From Clostridiaceae bacterium (GTDB lineage: Bacteria > Bacillota > Clostridia > Lachnospirales > Lachnospiraceae): 20,384 bases of DNA. Numbering within the stretch: the stretch's first letter is position 1; the number at the start of each line of letters is the position of its first letter. Made by a program: the position numbers and the translations under genes. Location: positions 1 through 20,384 of the forward strand of contig JAGZXV010000095.1 of assembly GCA_018378255.1 (NCBI GenBank), written 5' to 3'. Shown here piece by piece: positions 1-7,719 of this stretch. The notes under the pieces are model-generated. The model was not told where the DNA came from. It did not search any database and was given only the letters and a program-made list of their open reading frames with translations.

Positions 1-168
1 GAGGTAGGGGATGAAATGGCGGCAGTAGACGCTGGGTTCTCCGCAGCGTTCCAAAATATTGCCGTTCTCATCCAGAACCTGAATCGGAAGCTTTAAACAG
101 GCATTGAAAGCCTCTAAAAGCTCCTGGAGTTTTTCTTTTGTTACAATAGTATACAAATAAGATTCCAT
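1..168 (-). CDS. N-terminus of a probable PocR-type sensory-domain regulator (partial)
   Basis: The reverse strand has an ATG at 168 preceded by a GGGGAGAG ribosome site, and the frame stays open for 56 codons to the window edge. The peptide starts MESYLYTIVTKEKLQELLEA and continues with a segment reading LPIQVLDENGNIL, then VYCRHFIPYL. This pattern (helix LxxLLxAF, then strand with 'D-x-x-G-x-I-L', then a cysteine/histidine pair) resembles PocR/GAF-like ligand-binding domains found at the front of AraC-type regulators or histidine kinases in Clostridia. The output domain lies outside the window, so the effector type is unknown. Divergent placement from a corrinoid operon fits a PocR-like regulator of cobalamin or corrinoid-dependent genes, but that is inference. 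It could be another GAF/PAS-type sensor. Confidence 0.6.
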   Translation of the reverse strand, partial: MESYLYTIVTKEKLQELLEAFNACLKLPIQVLDENGNILERCGEPSVYCRHFIPYL

Positions 169-194
169 AAAACTCTCCCCCTTTAATGAAAACT

Positions 195-223
195 ATTATA
201 TCATAAAACCGCATAAAATCCAA
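195..223 (-). promoter_or_regulatory. Sigma-A promoter for the leftward regulator gene
   Basis: On the minus strand a perfect TATAAT (+ strand 195-200) lies 17 nt downstream of TTGGAT (+ strand 218-223), which keeps the TTG of the -35 consensus. Transcription would start near 188, giving a leader of about 20 nt before the ATG at 168. No comparably good promoter is visible in the plus direction for the corrinoid operon. Confidence 0.6.
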
Positions 224-293
224 AAATATTACAATAAATCTAAAAAAATCCCAAGGGCTTTGTCACCCGGCAGGTAAAGAAATGGAGGCAAGC

Positions 294-2474
294 ATGAAAA
301 TCAGCAATTTACAGGCAAAGCTGGACCGAGATGAGGTGTTCCGGCTGATCGACTGTCACGATGACAGCCCGGTTTACGAAGAAGTGGAAGAGTCCTATGA
401 AAGTCTGAAAGAAGAAGTATATCAATTGATAAAACCGGCCGGGATTTTTGAATTTTCCCAACTGACCAAAGAAACAGAGACTGAGAAATATCCCGCAGGC
501 ACTCCTGTGATCTATCTGATCGCAACCGTAGGGCGGGAAGTGAGCGCCTATTCGGACCGGCTTTTTAAAGAGGGAGAGTTTTTGAAGGGAATGCTGGTGG
601 ACGCCATGGCGGATTCCTGTCTGTTCAGCCTGGAGCGCTGCTGGCAGGAACAGGTGAAAGATGCCTGTGGAGACAGGAATGTGGGAATCGCCAGACGTCT
701 GGAGGCCCCTCAGGATATCCCGATGGAGGCCCAGAAAGAGGCATACGAAGTGCTTCATGCCAAGGAAGAACTGGATATGAACTTGTCCTCCGGTTTTATG
801 TATGATCCGGTGAAATCCACCTGTCAGGTATTTGTGCTCACCTCCGACCGGGATGTATTCAAAACCCAGCATAACTGCAGGGCCTGCTCCAACCTGACTT
901 GCAAAATGAGGAATATTCCTCCGGTCCAGGTGACTGTGACAGACAAATCAGGCACATTTTCCATGGAATTAAAAGAGCGGGAAAGCATCATGGACGGACT
1001 GATCCGGTGTAGCGTCTATCTCAGCGCGGTCTGCGGGGGAAAAGGAATCTGCGGCAAATGCCGGGTGAAGGTGACAGAGGGAAGTCTTTCACCGTCCCCT
1101 TCAGACCTGCGTTTCTTCACGGAAGACGAGCTGAAAGAAGGTTACCGCCTTTCCTGCCTGGCTTATCCCCAGGAGGATGTGGCCATACTTCTGGATAATG
1201 GACAGGAAGACAGTTTTGAAGTGCTCAACCAGTTCCAGGAACAGAAAAAACAGGCCGTTTCTGCAAACGGAGAGTATGGGATCGCCATCGATATCGGAAC
1301 CACTACCATAGCGGTTCATCTGATTTCCATTCCTGACGGCGGTCTGGCCGCTTCTTACAGTTCCATCAACCACCAGCGGGCCTATGGGGCCGACGTGGTA
1401 TCCAGAATGCTGGCTTCCAACCAGGGAAAAGGGAAAGAGCTGAGAGACAGTATCAGAAGAGATCTTTTAGAAGGCATCCGTTTTGTGATCAGCCGCGGAG
1501 GGGCCGTTCCGGAAACTGTAAAGAAAATTGCCATCGGGGCCAACACCACCATGGGCCATCTGCTGCTGGGATTATCCTGTGAAACCCTGGGCGTATATCC
1601 CTTTGACCCGGTGGATATCAGTTATATTATACGCCCCTTTGAAGAAGTGTTCGGTGAAAACCTGCTCAACTGCCCGGTGGAAATCCTGCCCGGAATTTCA
1701 ACTTTTGTGGGCGGAGACATCGTTTCAGGCCTTTTGTTCTGCGGCTTTGATAAAGCGGATAAAGTGAACGTGCTCATCGATCTGGGAACAAACGGAGAAA
1801 TGGCCATCGGATGTAAAGACAGGATTCTTGTGACATCGACCGCGGCCGGACCTGCATTTGAAGGCGGCAATATCAGCTGCGGTATGGGAAGCGTGGCCGG
1901 GGCTGTCTGCCATGTGAGCCTGGATGAAAATAACCGGCCCAGCATAGAAACCATCGGCGGACAGCCTCCCATCGGCCTCTGCGGAACCGGTGTGATCGAG
2001 GCCACGGCAGAACTGATCCGAACCGGTCTGGTGGATGAAACCGGCCTTTTGGATGACGATTATTTTGACGACGGGCTTTTGCTGGCCCTCACTCCCGATG
2101 GGAAGGAAATTTCATTCACACAAAAGGATGTGAGGGAAATCCAGCTGGCTAAATCTGCCGTAAGAGCCGGTTTGGAAACCCTGATTCTCAGATATGGAAT
2201 TACCTATGAAGAGATAGATAAAGTGTATCTGGCAGGAGGGTTCGGATATAAGATCGACAGACAGAAGGCGGTTGAAATCGGCATGATTCCAAAAGAACTG
2301 GCGGATAAAATAGAGACAGTGGGCAACAGCTCGCTTGGAGGCGCCTATCTGGCAGTCACTGAAGAAGGTGCAAAAGAAGCTATGGAACGGCTGGCCGGCA
2401 TCTCTGAAGAAATCGCTCTGTCGACAGATAAGAACTTTAATGAATTTTATATGGAATATATGTACTTTGAATAA
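294..2474 (+). CDS. Corrinoid-protein reductive activator: MetH-activation-like domain + [2Fe-2S] ferredoxin + ASKHA (RACo-type, DUF4445)
   Basis: Probably restores inactivated Co(II) corrinoid cofactor of a methyltransferase or methionine synthase to Co(I) using ATP and low-potential electrons. The start at 294 is preferred because GGAGG (284-288) sits 5 nt upstream; the in-frame ATG at 282 has only a weak site. The product is 726 aa. Residues about 1-190 resemble the methionine synthase activation (S-adenosylmethionine-binding) domain. A small cysteine cluster follows (C195, C198, C203). A plant-type [2Fe-2S] ferredoxin domain has C247, C253, C256 and C288 (CxxxxxCxxC then C). From about residue 330 there is an ASKHA ATPase with the phosphate motif DIGTTT, a second motif IDLGTNGEMAIG and the AGPAFEGG loop typical of DUF4445/RACo proteins. 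It heads the corrinoid operon, 40 nt before cbiD. The partner corrinoid protein is not in the window, so the exact substrate is unknown. Confidence 0.85.
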   Translation: MKISNLQAKLDRDEVFRLIDCHDDSPVYEEVEESYESLKEEVYQLIKPAGIFEFSQLTKETETEKYPAGTPVIYLIATVGREVSAYSDRLFKEGEFLKGMLVDAMADSCLFSLERCWQEQVKDACGDRNVGIARRLEAPQDIPMEAQKEAYEVLHAKEELDMNLSSGFMYDPVKSTCQVFVLTSDRDVFKTQHNCRACSNLTCKMRNIPPVQVTVTDKSGTFSMELKERESIMDGLIRCSVYLSAVCGGKGICGKCRVKVTEGSLSPSPSDLRFFTEDELKEGYRLSCLAYPQEDVAILLDNGQEDSFEVLNQFQEQKKQAVSANGEYGIAIDIGTTTIAVHLISIPDGGLAASYSSINHQRAYGADVVSRMLASNQGKGKELRDSIRRDLLEGIRFVISRGGAVPETVKKIAIGANTTMGHLLLGLSCETLGVYPFDPVDISYIIRPFEEVFGENLLNCPVEILPGISTFVGGDIVSGLLFCGFDKADKVNVLIDLGTNGEMAIGCKDRILVTSTAAGPAFEGGNISCGMGSVAGAVCHVSLDENNRPSIETIGGQPPIGLCGTGVIEATAELIRTGLVDETGLLDDDYFDDGLLLALTPDGKEISFTQKDVREIQLAKSAVRAGLETLILRYGITYEEIDKVYLAGGFGYKIDRQKAVEIGMIPKELADKIETVGNSSLGGAYLAVTEEGAKEAMERLAGISEEIALSTDKNFNEFYMEYMYFE

Positions 2475-2514
2475 AAACTGGCAAATGCCGGAAAGAGCGG
2501 AGGAAAGGCGGTAA

Positions 2515-3714
2515 ATGATGCAGGATGACAAGAATAATACCTGCCCTCAGGGATATGTGTGGAAAGAGAATAAGAAGCTGCGCTGTGGTTATACCACAGG
2601 TTCCTGCGCTGCCGCCGCTGCTAAAGCATCACTCTTTACAATGCTGTCAGGAACGGTTCCCAGCCATGTGGAGTTACTGACACCCAAGGGAATCCGCCTC
2701 TGCCTGGAAGTGGAAAACTTGGTGCAGGGAGATGGCTGGGTATCCTGCGGCATCCGAAAAGACGGCGGGGATGACCCCGATGTAACCCACGGACTTCTCA
2801 TTATGGCAAAAGTGAGCAGGAAAGAGGAACCTGGAATAGAGATAGACGGCGGAGCCGGTGTGGGACGGGTTACCAGAAAGGGCCTGGAACAGCCGCCCGG
2901 AACAGCAGCCATCAACCGGGTCCCCAGGGAAATGATTACAAAAGAGGTGGAAAAGCTTCTGAACGAATACCAGGTCTCAGGCGGCATAAAGGTGGAGATT
3001 TTTGTGCCTGGAGGAGAGGCGGCGGCGGAAAAGACATTTAATCCGCGCCTGGGAATCATAGGAGGAATTTCCATCCTGGGAACCAGCGGAATCGTGATTC
3101 CCATGAGCGAGGCGGCTCTCATTTCCAGCATCGGCATTGAGATGAAACAGCTTCTTGCGGAAGGAAACGGCTATCTGGTTTTGTCTCCGGGCAATTATGG
3201 GGAATCCTTTTCCCTGAACCAATATGAGATTCCCGGACGGTATATTGTAAAAATAAGCAATTTCGTTGGAGAAAGCATCGATATGGCTGTGGAGTCAGGC
3301 GCCAAAGGAATCCTGATGATCGGCCATATCGGAAAATTTGTGAAACTGGCAGGCGGCATTATGAATACCCATTCCAGAAATGCGGATGCCAGAATGGAAC
3401 TTCTGGCCGCCCATGTGATCCGATGCGGTAAAGATGCGGCCTTAGCGGCCAGGATTTTAGACTGTGTGACCACAGACGAAGCCCTGGAGATCATAAAAGA
3501 CGCCGGGATCCTTTATCAGGTTTCCCAAAGCCTTTTGGAAAAAATCCTGTATTACGCCAATAAGCGGGGATATGGACGTCTGGAAACGGGGATTGTGCTG
3601 TATTCCAATGAATACGGGCTGTTAGGTACGGCAGGGCCGGTGCCTGAGCTTCTTAATAAAGTAAAGGAGTATATGCGGGATGAAAGCAGTACTGATATTT
3701 GCAGGAACCAGTGA
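2515..3714 (+). CDS. cbiD: CbiD, cobalt-precorrin-5B C1-methyltransferase
   Basis: Anaerobic cobalamin pathway enzyme that methylates C-1 of the corrin ring of cobalt-precorrin-5B using S-adenosylmethionine. The N-terminal signature RCGYTTGSCAAAAAKA is the CbiD hallmark, followed by the conserved block GVGRVTRKGLEQPPGTAAIN and a later GHIGKFVKLAGGIMNTHS. Length 399 aa is slightly above the usual 360-380. Two ATGs lie in tandem (2515 and 2518); AAAGG at 2504-2508 and GGAGG at 2499-2503 could serve either. The last 35 nt overlap the next gene in another frame, which suggests translational coupling. CbiD indicates the early-cobalt, anaerobic route rather than the aerobic CobF-type route. Confidence 0.95.
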   Translation: MMQDDKNNTCPQGYVWKENKKLRCGYTTGSCAAAAAKASLFTMLSGTVPSHVELLTPKGIRLCLEVENLVQGDGWVSCGIRKDGGDDPDVTHGLLIMAKVSRKEEPGIEIDGGAGVGRVTRKGLEQPPGTAAINRVPREMITKEVEKLLNEYQVSGGIKVEIFVPGGEAAAEKTFNPRLGIIGGISILGTSGIVIPMSEAALISSIGIEMKQLLAEGNGYLVLSPGNYGESFSLNQYEIPGRYIVKISNFVGESIDMAVESGAKGILMIGHIGKFVKLAGGIMNTHSRNADARMELLAAHVIRCGKDAALAARILDCVTTDEALEIIKDAGILYQVSQSLLEKILYYANKRGYGRLETGIVLYSNEYGLLGTAGPVPELLNKVKEYMRDESSTDICRNQ

Positions 3715-5635
3715 GGGACGGGAGCTGGCCTCATTTTTGAGCGGAGCCGGGATTGAATCCTGGGTCAGCGTGGCAACTGAATATGGAGAGACTTTGCTTC
3801 CAAAGGAAGAGAGGATAACCGTTGTAACCGGATATAAAAACCGGCAGGAGATCGAAAGTTTTCTCAGAAAACAAGATTTTTCCTGTGTGGTGGATGCCAC
3901 CCATCCATATGCCAGTAAGGCGACCGAACAGATAAAAGCGTCCTGTATGAGCGCTAAAATTCCCTATTACCGTCTGCTTCGGGAAGAAGCTTTTGAAATG
4001 CCCGGAAAAATCAAGGCCGTTTATGTGGGATCGGTCCGTGAGGCGGCAGAATACCTGAACCATACAGAGGGCAACGTGATGGTCACCACAGGGAGCAAGG
4101 AGCTGGCACCCTATATGGAACTGGCCGACCCGTCCCGTCTGTATTTCCGTGTCCTGCCTTCGGTCAAGTCCTTAGAACTCTGTCAGGCCCAAAACATTCT
4201 TCCTAAGAATATTATTGCCATGCAGGGCCCCTTTGACCGGGAATTAAATGCGGCTCTGATCCGCAGGTTTGACTGCCGTTATCTGGTAACCAAGGATTCA
4301 GGCCAGGCAGGGGGATTTGAAGAGAAAATCCAGGCATGTGAGGATACCCAGGCTGTGCCGGTTGTGATAAAAAGGCCGGAAGAGACGGACGGTTACAGCA
4401 TAGGGGGGATCAAAAAGCTTCTGATGGAACGGTACGGAATAAAAGAAAAGGCCGTCATAACCATAGCAGGCACCGGCCCCGGATCAGAATCCATGATGAC
4501 GTCAGAGGTGTTACAAAAACTTTCCCAGGCCGATGCCTGTATCGGCAGCGGCCGTATGCTGGATGCGGCTAAAAAGCGCGGAAAGGCGGTATTTGACAGC
4601 TACCGGCCGGAAGAGATAAAATCCTGGATAGAAGCCCACACCCAGTATAGGAATATTATGATTTTGATGTCCGGGGATGTGGGATTTTACAGTGGTACGA
4701 AAAAATTGCGGGATCATTTAAGGGGGTACCAGGTGGAGATACTTCCCGGTATCTCTTCCGTATCCGCTTTCTGTGCCAGGCTGGGAATATCCTGGGACGA
4801 TATGTTTTTATGCAGCGTTCATGGCAGAAAACAGAACCTGATACAGAAGATACGAAGCCACAGAAAAGTATTTGCCCTGTTAGGAAATGAGCAGGAATTT
4901 CATAGTCTGTGCAGACGCATGCTGGATTACGGCATGGAAGATGTGACGGTCTATATCGGAGATTCCCTGTCCTATGAACAGGAACGGATCTTTAAAGGAA
5001 GCCCGAAAACCGCATTAGATGAGAAATTCTCAAATCTGAGCTGTGCGGTGTTTATCAATGAGCGGTATGAAAAGAAAAAACTCCGTCTGGGAATACCGGA
5101 AGAAGAATTTATCCGGGACAAGGTGCCCATGACAAAGGACGAGGTCAGATGTATATCCATCGCTAAACTTCAATTACAGCAGGATTCCGTGATTTACGAT
5201 ATTGGCGCAGGCACCGGTTCAGTATCGGTGGAACTGGCTTTGGCAGCTGAGGACGGCATGGTATATGCAGTTGAAAAGAAACCTTTGGCAGCAGAACTGA
5301 TCGGTAAAAACCGGGATAAATTCCGGGTTTCCAATCTGGAGATCATCGAAGGCACAGCGCCGGAAGCCCTTTTGAACCTGCCCGGGCCCACCCACGCATT
5401 TATCGGCGGTTCCTCCGGCAATTTAAAAGAGATCGTAAAGCTGTTAAAACAGAAAAATCCGGGGGTGAGAATTGTAATCAATGCCATTGCCCTGGAGACC
5501 GTAGCGGAAATTGCAGCCCTTGGCGGAGAATATGAGATGGAAATCGTCCAGATCCAGGTGTCAAAAGCGAAGAAAGCGGGCGGCTATCATTTGATGATGG
5601 GACAGAATCCTGTAACCATTGCAGTCATTGAATAA
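3680..5635 (+). CDS. cbiJ-cbiET: Fused CbiJ-CbiE-CbiT: precorrin-6A reductase + precorrin-6B C5,15-methyltransferase/C12-decarboxylase
   Basis: One 651-aa protein carries three consecutive cobalamin-pathway enzymes. Residues 1 to about 250 are CbiJ/CobK (cobalt-precorrin-6A reductase), with GTSEGRELASFL and VVDATHPYASKATEQI near the N-terminus. Residues from about 258 are CbiE (C5 methyltransferase), beginning ITIAGTGPGSE and containing SGDVGFYSG, typical of tetrapyrrole methylases. From about residue 475 is CbiT (C15 methylation and C12 decarboxylation), with VPMTKDEVR and the SAM motif DIGAGTGSVSVELAL. CbiE-CbiT fusion is common (CobL); CbiJ in front is less usual but follows pathway order: reduction, then methylation of the product. 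The start at 3680 lies inside the end of cbiD with AGGAG (3665-3669) 10 nt upstream. Confidence 0.92.
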   Translation: MKAVLIFAGTSEGRELASFLSGAGIESWVSVATEYGETLLPKEERITVVTGYKNRQEIESFLRKQDFSCVVDATHPYASKATEQIKASCMSAKIPYYRLLREEAFEMPGKIKAVYVGSVREAAEYLNHTEGNVMVTTGSKELAPYMELADPSRLYFRVLPSVKSLELCQAQNILPKNIIAMQGPFDRELNAALIRRFDCRYLVTKDSGQAGGFEEKIQACEDTQAVPVVIKRPEETDGYSIGGIKKLLMERYGIKEKAVITIAGTGPGSESMMTSEVLQKLSQADACIGSGRMLDAAKKRGKAVFDSYRPEEIKSWIEAHTQYRNIMILMSGDVGFYSGTKKLRDHLRGYQVEILPGISSVSAFCARLGISWDDMFLCSVHGRKQNLIQKIRSHRKVFALLGNEQEFHSLCRRMLDYGMEDVTVYIGDSLSYEQERIFKGSPKTALDEKFSNLSCAVFINERYEKKKLRLGIPEEEFIRDKVPMTKDEVRCISIAKLQLQQDSVIYDIGAGTGSVSVELALAAEDGMVYAVEKKPLAAELIGKNRDKFRVSNLEIIEGTAPEALLNLPGPTHAFIGGSSGNLKEIVKLLKQKNPGVRIVINAIALETVAEIAALGGEYEMEIVQIQVSKAKKAGGYHLMMGQNPVTIAVIE

Positions 5636-5650
5636 GAAAAGAGGCAGGTT

Positions 5651-6628
5651 ATGTTTTATTTGGTATCGGGGCCTGAAAAATCAGGAAAATCAGCAAAAGC
5701 GGAGGCTCTGGCAGTCCGTTTGGGAGAAAACAGAATCTATCTGGCAACCATGGTACCCTATGGGGAAGAGGGCAAAAAAAGAGTGGAACACCACCGGGGC
5801 CTCAGGGAAGATAAGGGATTTCAGACAGTGGAGTGCCCGGTTGACATCGACCAGGCGGATATCCCTGAGAATGCTGTTGTGCTGCTGGAATGCATTCTGA
5901 ACCTGGCCGCAAATATCTGTTTTGGAACAGAGAACTGTCCGCCCCATACGGCGGAAGAAACCATCCGCCTGGTCTGCGAAAAAGTGGACAGGCTGAATGA
6001 AAAATGTCAGGAACTCATTGTGGTAACCGGACAAATGGAGTATGATCAGGGTTATGACGAAGAAACGAGAACTTATATAGAGGCCGTTCATGAGATCAAC
6101 CGGCGTCTGGCACAAAAGGCAGATCAGGTGATCGGAGGCGGAAAGAAAGAATATCCCCGCTTCCCCTTGTTTGTGGATTTGAGCGGAAAGCGTGTTCTGG
6201 TGGCCGGAGCTGGAAAAATCGGGGCCAGGCGGGCAGCTGTTTTATCTGAGTTCGGTGCGGCCGTCCTGGTGGCGGCCCCCGGCGGATGCAGCCAGATGGA
6301 GCGTCTGGAACAGGCCGGCATGGTGCACTGGGAGCACAGGCCCGTCAGGGAATCGGATCTGGCCGGGACTTATCTGGTGGTTGCCGCCACCAGCAGCCGG
6401 GAAGTCAATGACAGGATCGCGGGATTATGCCGCGAACGCGGAATCATGGTCAGCCATGCGGGAGACCAAAGCCAGTGCAGCTTTTATTTTCCCGGAATCG
6501 CCCGGGAAGGGGAGCTGGTAGCCGGTATTGTGGCGGATGGAAAGAACCACAGCCTCGCAAAACAGGCGGCCCAATCCCTCAGGATCTGGCTTAAGCAGTT
6601 TATGACAGAGAGGAACGACAAGCGATGA
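5651..6628 (+). CDS. Fusion of a CobU-like domain and a Met8/SirC-type precorrin-2 dehydrogenase
   Basis: The 325-aa product has two parts. Residues 1 to about 160 resemble CobU (adenosylcobinamide kinase / adenosylcobinamide-phosphate guanylyltransferase): a P-loop GPEKSGKS at the start and EHHRGLRE with H47/H48 at the position of CobU's guanylylated histidine. Other CobU motifs are altered: the usual DCLTLWLSN is LECILNLAAN, and NEVG is replaced by a TGQMEYDQGYD stretch. Residues about 168-325 are a precorrin-2 dehydrogenase, starting YPRFPLFVDL, with the NAD-binding loop VLVAGAGKIGARRA and the SHAGDQSQCSFYFPG segment that carries the expected aspartate. This half would oxidise precorrin-2 to sirohydrochlorin, an early step, while CobU acts late. 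Start: ATG 15 nt after the previous stop with a GAGGCAGG ribosome site. It ends in an ATGA overlap with the next gene. Confident for the dehydrogenase half, less so for CobU activity. Confidence 0.85.
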   Translation: MFYLVSGPEKSGKSAKAEALAVRLGENRIYLATMVPYGEEGKKRVEHHRGLREDKGFQTVECPVDIDQADIPENAVVLLECILNLAANICFGTENCPPHTAEETIRLVCEKVDRLNEKCQELIVVTGQMEYDQGYDEETRTYIEAVHEINRRLAQKADQVIGGGKKEYPRFPLFVDLSGKRVLVAGAGKIGARRAAVLSEFGAAVLVAAPGGCSQMERLEQAGMVHWEHRPVRESDLAGTYLVVAATSSREVNDRIAGLCRERGIMVSHAGDQSQCSFYFPGIAREGELVAGIVADGKNHSLAKQAAQSLRIWLKQFMTERNDKR

Positions 6629-7719
6629 AGACACACGGAGGAGACATTTACGGAGTAGCGGCCAGTATGGGCGTGAGGCCGGAAGAATGTCTGGACTTTT
6701 CAGCCAATATGAACCCTATGGGCATTCCGGGCAGTGTCCGGGATGCCATGAGGGAAAGCCTGGAACAGGTGATCTATTATCCTGACCCGGACTGCCGGGC
6801 CCTGATTCAAGATTTAAGCGGGCATTACGGGGTTCCGGAAGGCTTTTTGCTGGCGGGAAATGGGGCGGCTGATCTGATTTTCCGTCTGGTCTATGGGATC
6901 AGGCCGGAAAAAGCCCTGATTCCCACTCCGACTTTTTTGGAGTATGAAGAGGCGCTGAAACAGACAAAGACCCAGATCATCCGCCTTCCTTTAGATGAGA
7001 ATATGGAAATTCCAAACGATCTGCCGGAACATATCTCAGAGGAAACAGAACTCACATTTCTTTGCAATCCCAACAATCCCACCGGCATTTTGACCGGACG
7101 GGATTTAATCATAAGAGCGGCCAAAAAGGCTTTAGAGGCAGGAACCATTCTGGTTCTTGACGAATGTTTTCTGGATTTTACAGGCAGGGAAGAAGATTAT
7201 ACGATGGTGCCCTGGTTAAAAGAATTCCCCAATATGGTGATTCTAAAGTCCTTTACCAAGATGTTTTCCATACCGGGAATCAGACTTGGATATGCGCTCT
7301 GTTCCGATCCTGATTTGATTCACAGAATCCGGGCGGCGGGGCAGAGCTGGAGCGTCAACACCATAGCATCGGCGGCGGGCAGGGCGGCTCTTAACGAGCA
7401 GGAATTTGTCCGGATATCGGCCGCATATGTGAAAGAGGAGCGGGAATATCTGGCCGGGGAGTTAAAAAAACTTGGAATCAGAGTGTTCCCGGGACAGGCT
7501 AACTACCTTTTAATCCAGGCGGAAAACTGTCCCGGTTTATATGATAAAATGCTGCGGTACGGGATCATGATCCGCCGCTGCTGCAACTATGACGGGCTGG
7601 ATGGAACATACTACAGGATTGCCGTCAGAAACCATGACGAAAACAGAAGGCTGACGGAGGCCCTGGATCAAATAATAGAAGGAGAGAAGAACATATGCTG
7701 CAAAGACCGAGAAGACTAA
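6625..7719 (+). CDS. cobD: CobD-type L-threonine-O-3-phosphate decarboxylase (PLP, aminotransferase class I/II fold)
   Basis: Makes (R)-1-amino-2-propanol phosphate, the linker between the corrin ring and the lower ligand. The 364-aa protein starts with KTHGGDIYG and has LDFSANMNPMGIPGSV, typical of CobD as opposed to histidinol-phosphate aminotransferase. Further signatures are FLCNPNNPTG and the PLP-lysine motif SFTKMFSIPGIRLGY (K212). The family is close to HisC, so the assignment leans on the N-terminal SAN motif and on the cobalamin operon. ATGA overlap with the upstream gene and 25-nt overlap with hemB suggest coupled translation; AGAGGA at 6609-6614 supports the start. Confidence 0.9.
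   Translation: MKTHGGDIYGVAASMGVRPEECLDFSANMNPMGIPGSVRDAMRESLEQVIYYPDPDCRALIQDLSGHYGVPEGFLLAGNGAADLIFRLVYGIRPEKALIPTPTFLEYEEALKQTKTQIIRLPLDENMEIPNDLPEHISEETELTFLCNPNNPTGILTGRDLIIRAAKKALEAGTILVLDECFLDFTGREEDYTMVPWLKEFPNMVILKSFTKMFSIPGIRLGYALCSDPDLIHRIRAAGQSWSVNTIASAAGRAALNEQEFVRISAAYVKEEREYLAGELKKLGIRVFPGQANYLLIQAENCPGLYDKMLRYGIMIRRCCNYDGLDGTYYRIAVRNHDENRRLTEALDQIIEGEKNICCKDRED

Noticed and set aside
230..235. TACAAT as a -10 for the corrinoid operon
   Set aside because: No acceptable -35 hexamer occurs 16-18 nt upstream, so a promoter cannot be supported.
309..872. 187-codon open frame on the minus strand within the activator gene
   Set aside because: It is the antisense shadow of a strongly supported coding sequence, with no ribosome site or recognisable product.
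5619..5900. 93-codon plus-strand frame starting before the CobU-like gene
   Set aside because: Overlaps the real frame starting at 5651 throughout, and the translation has no family features.
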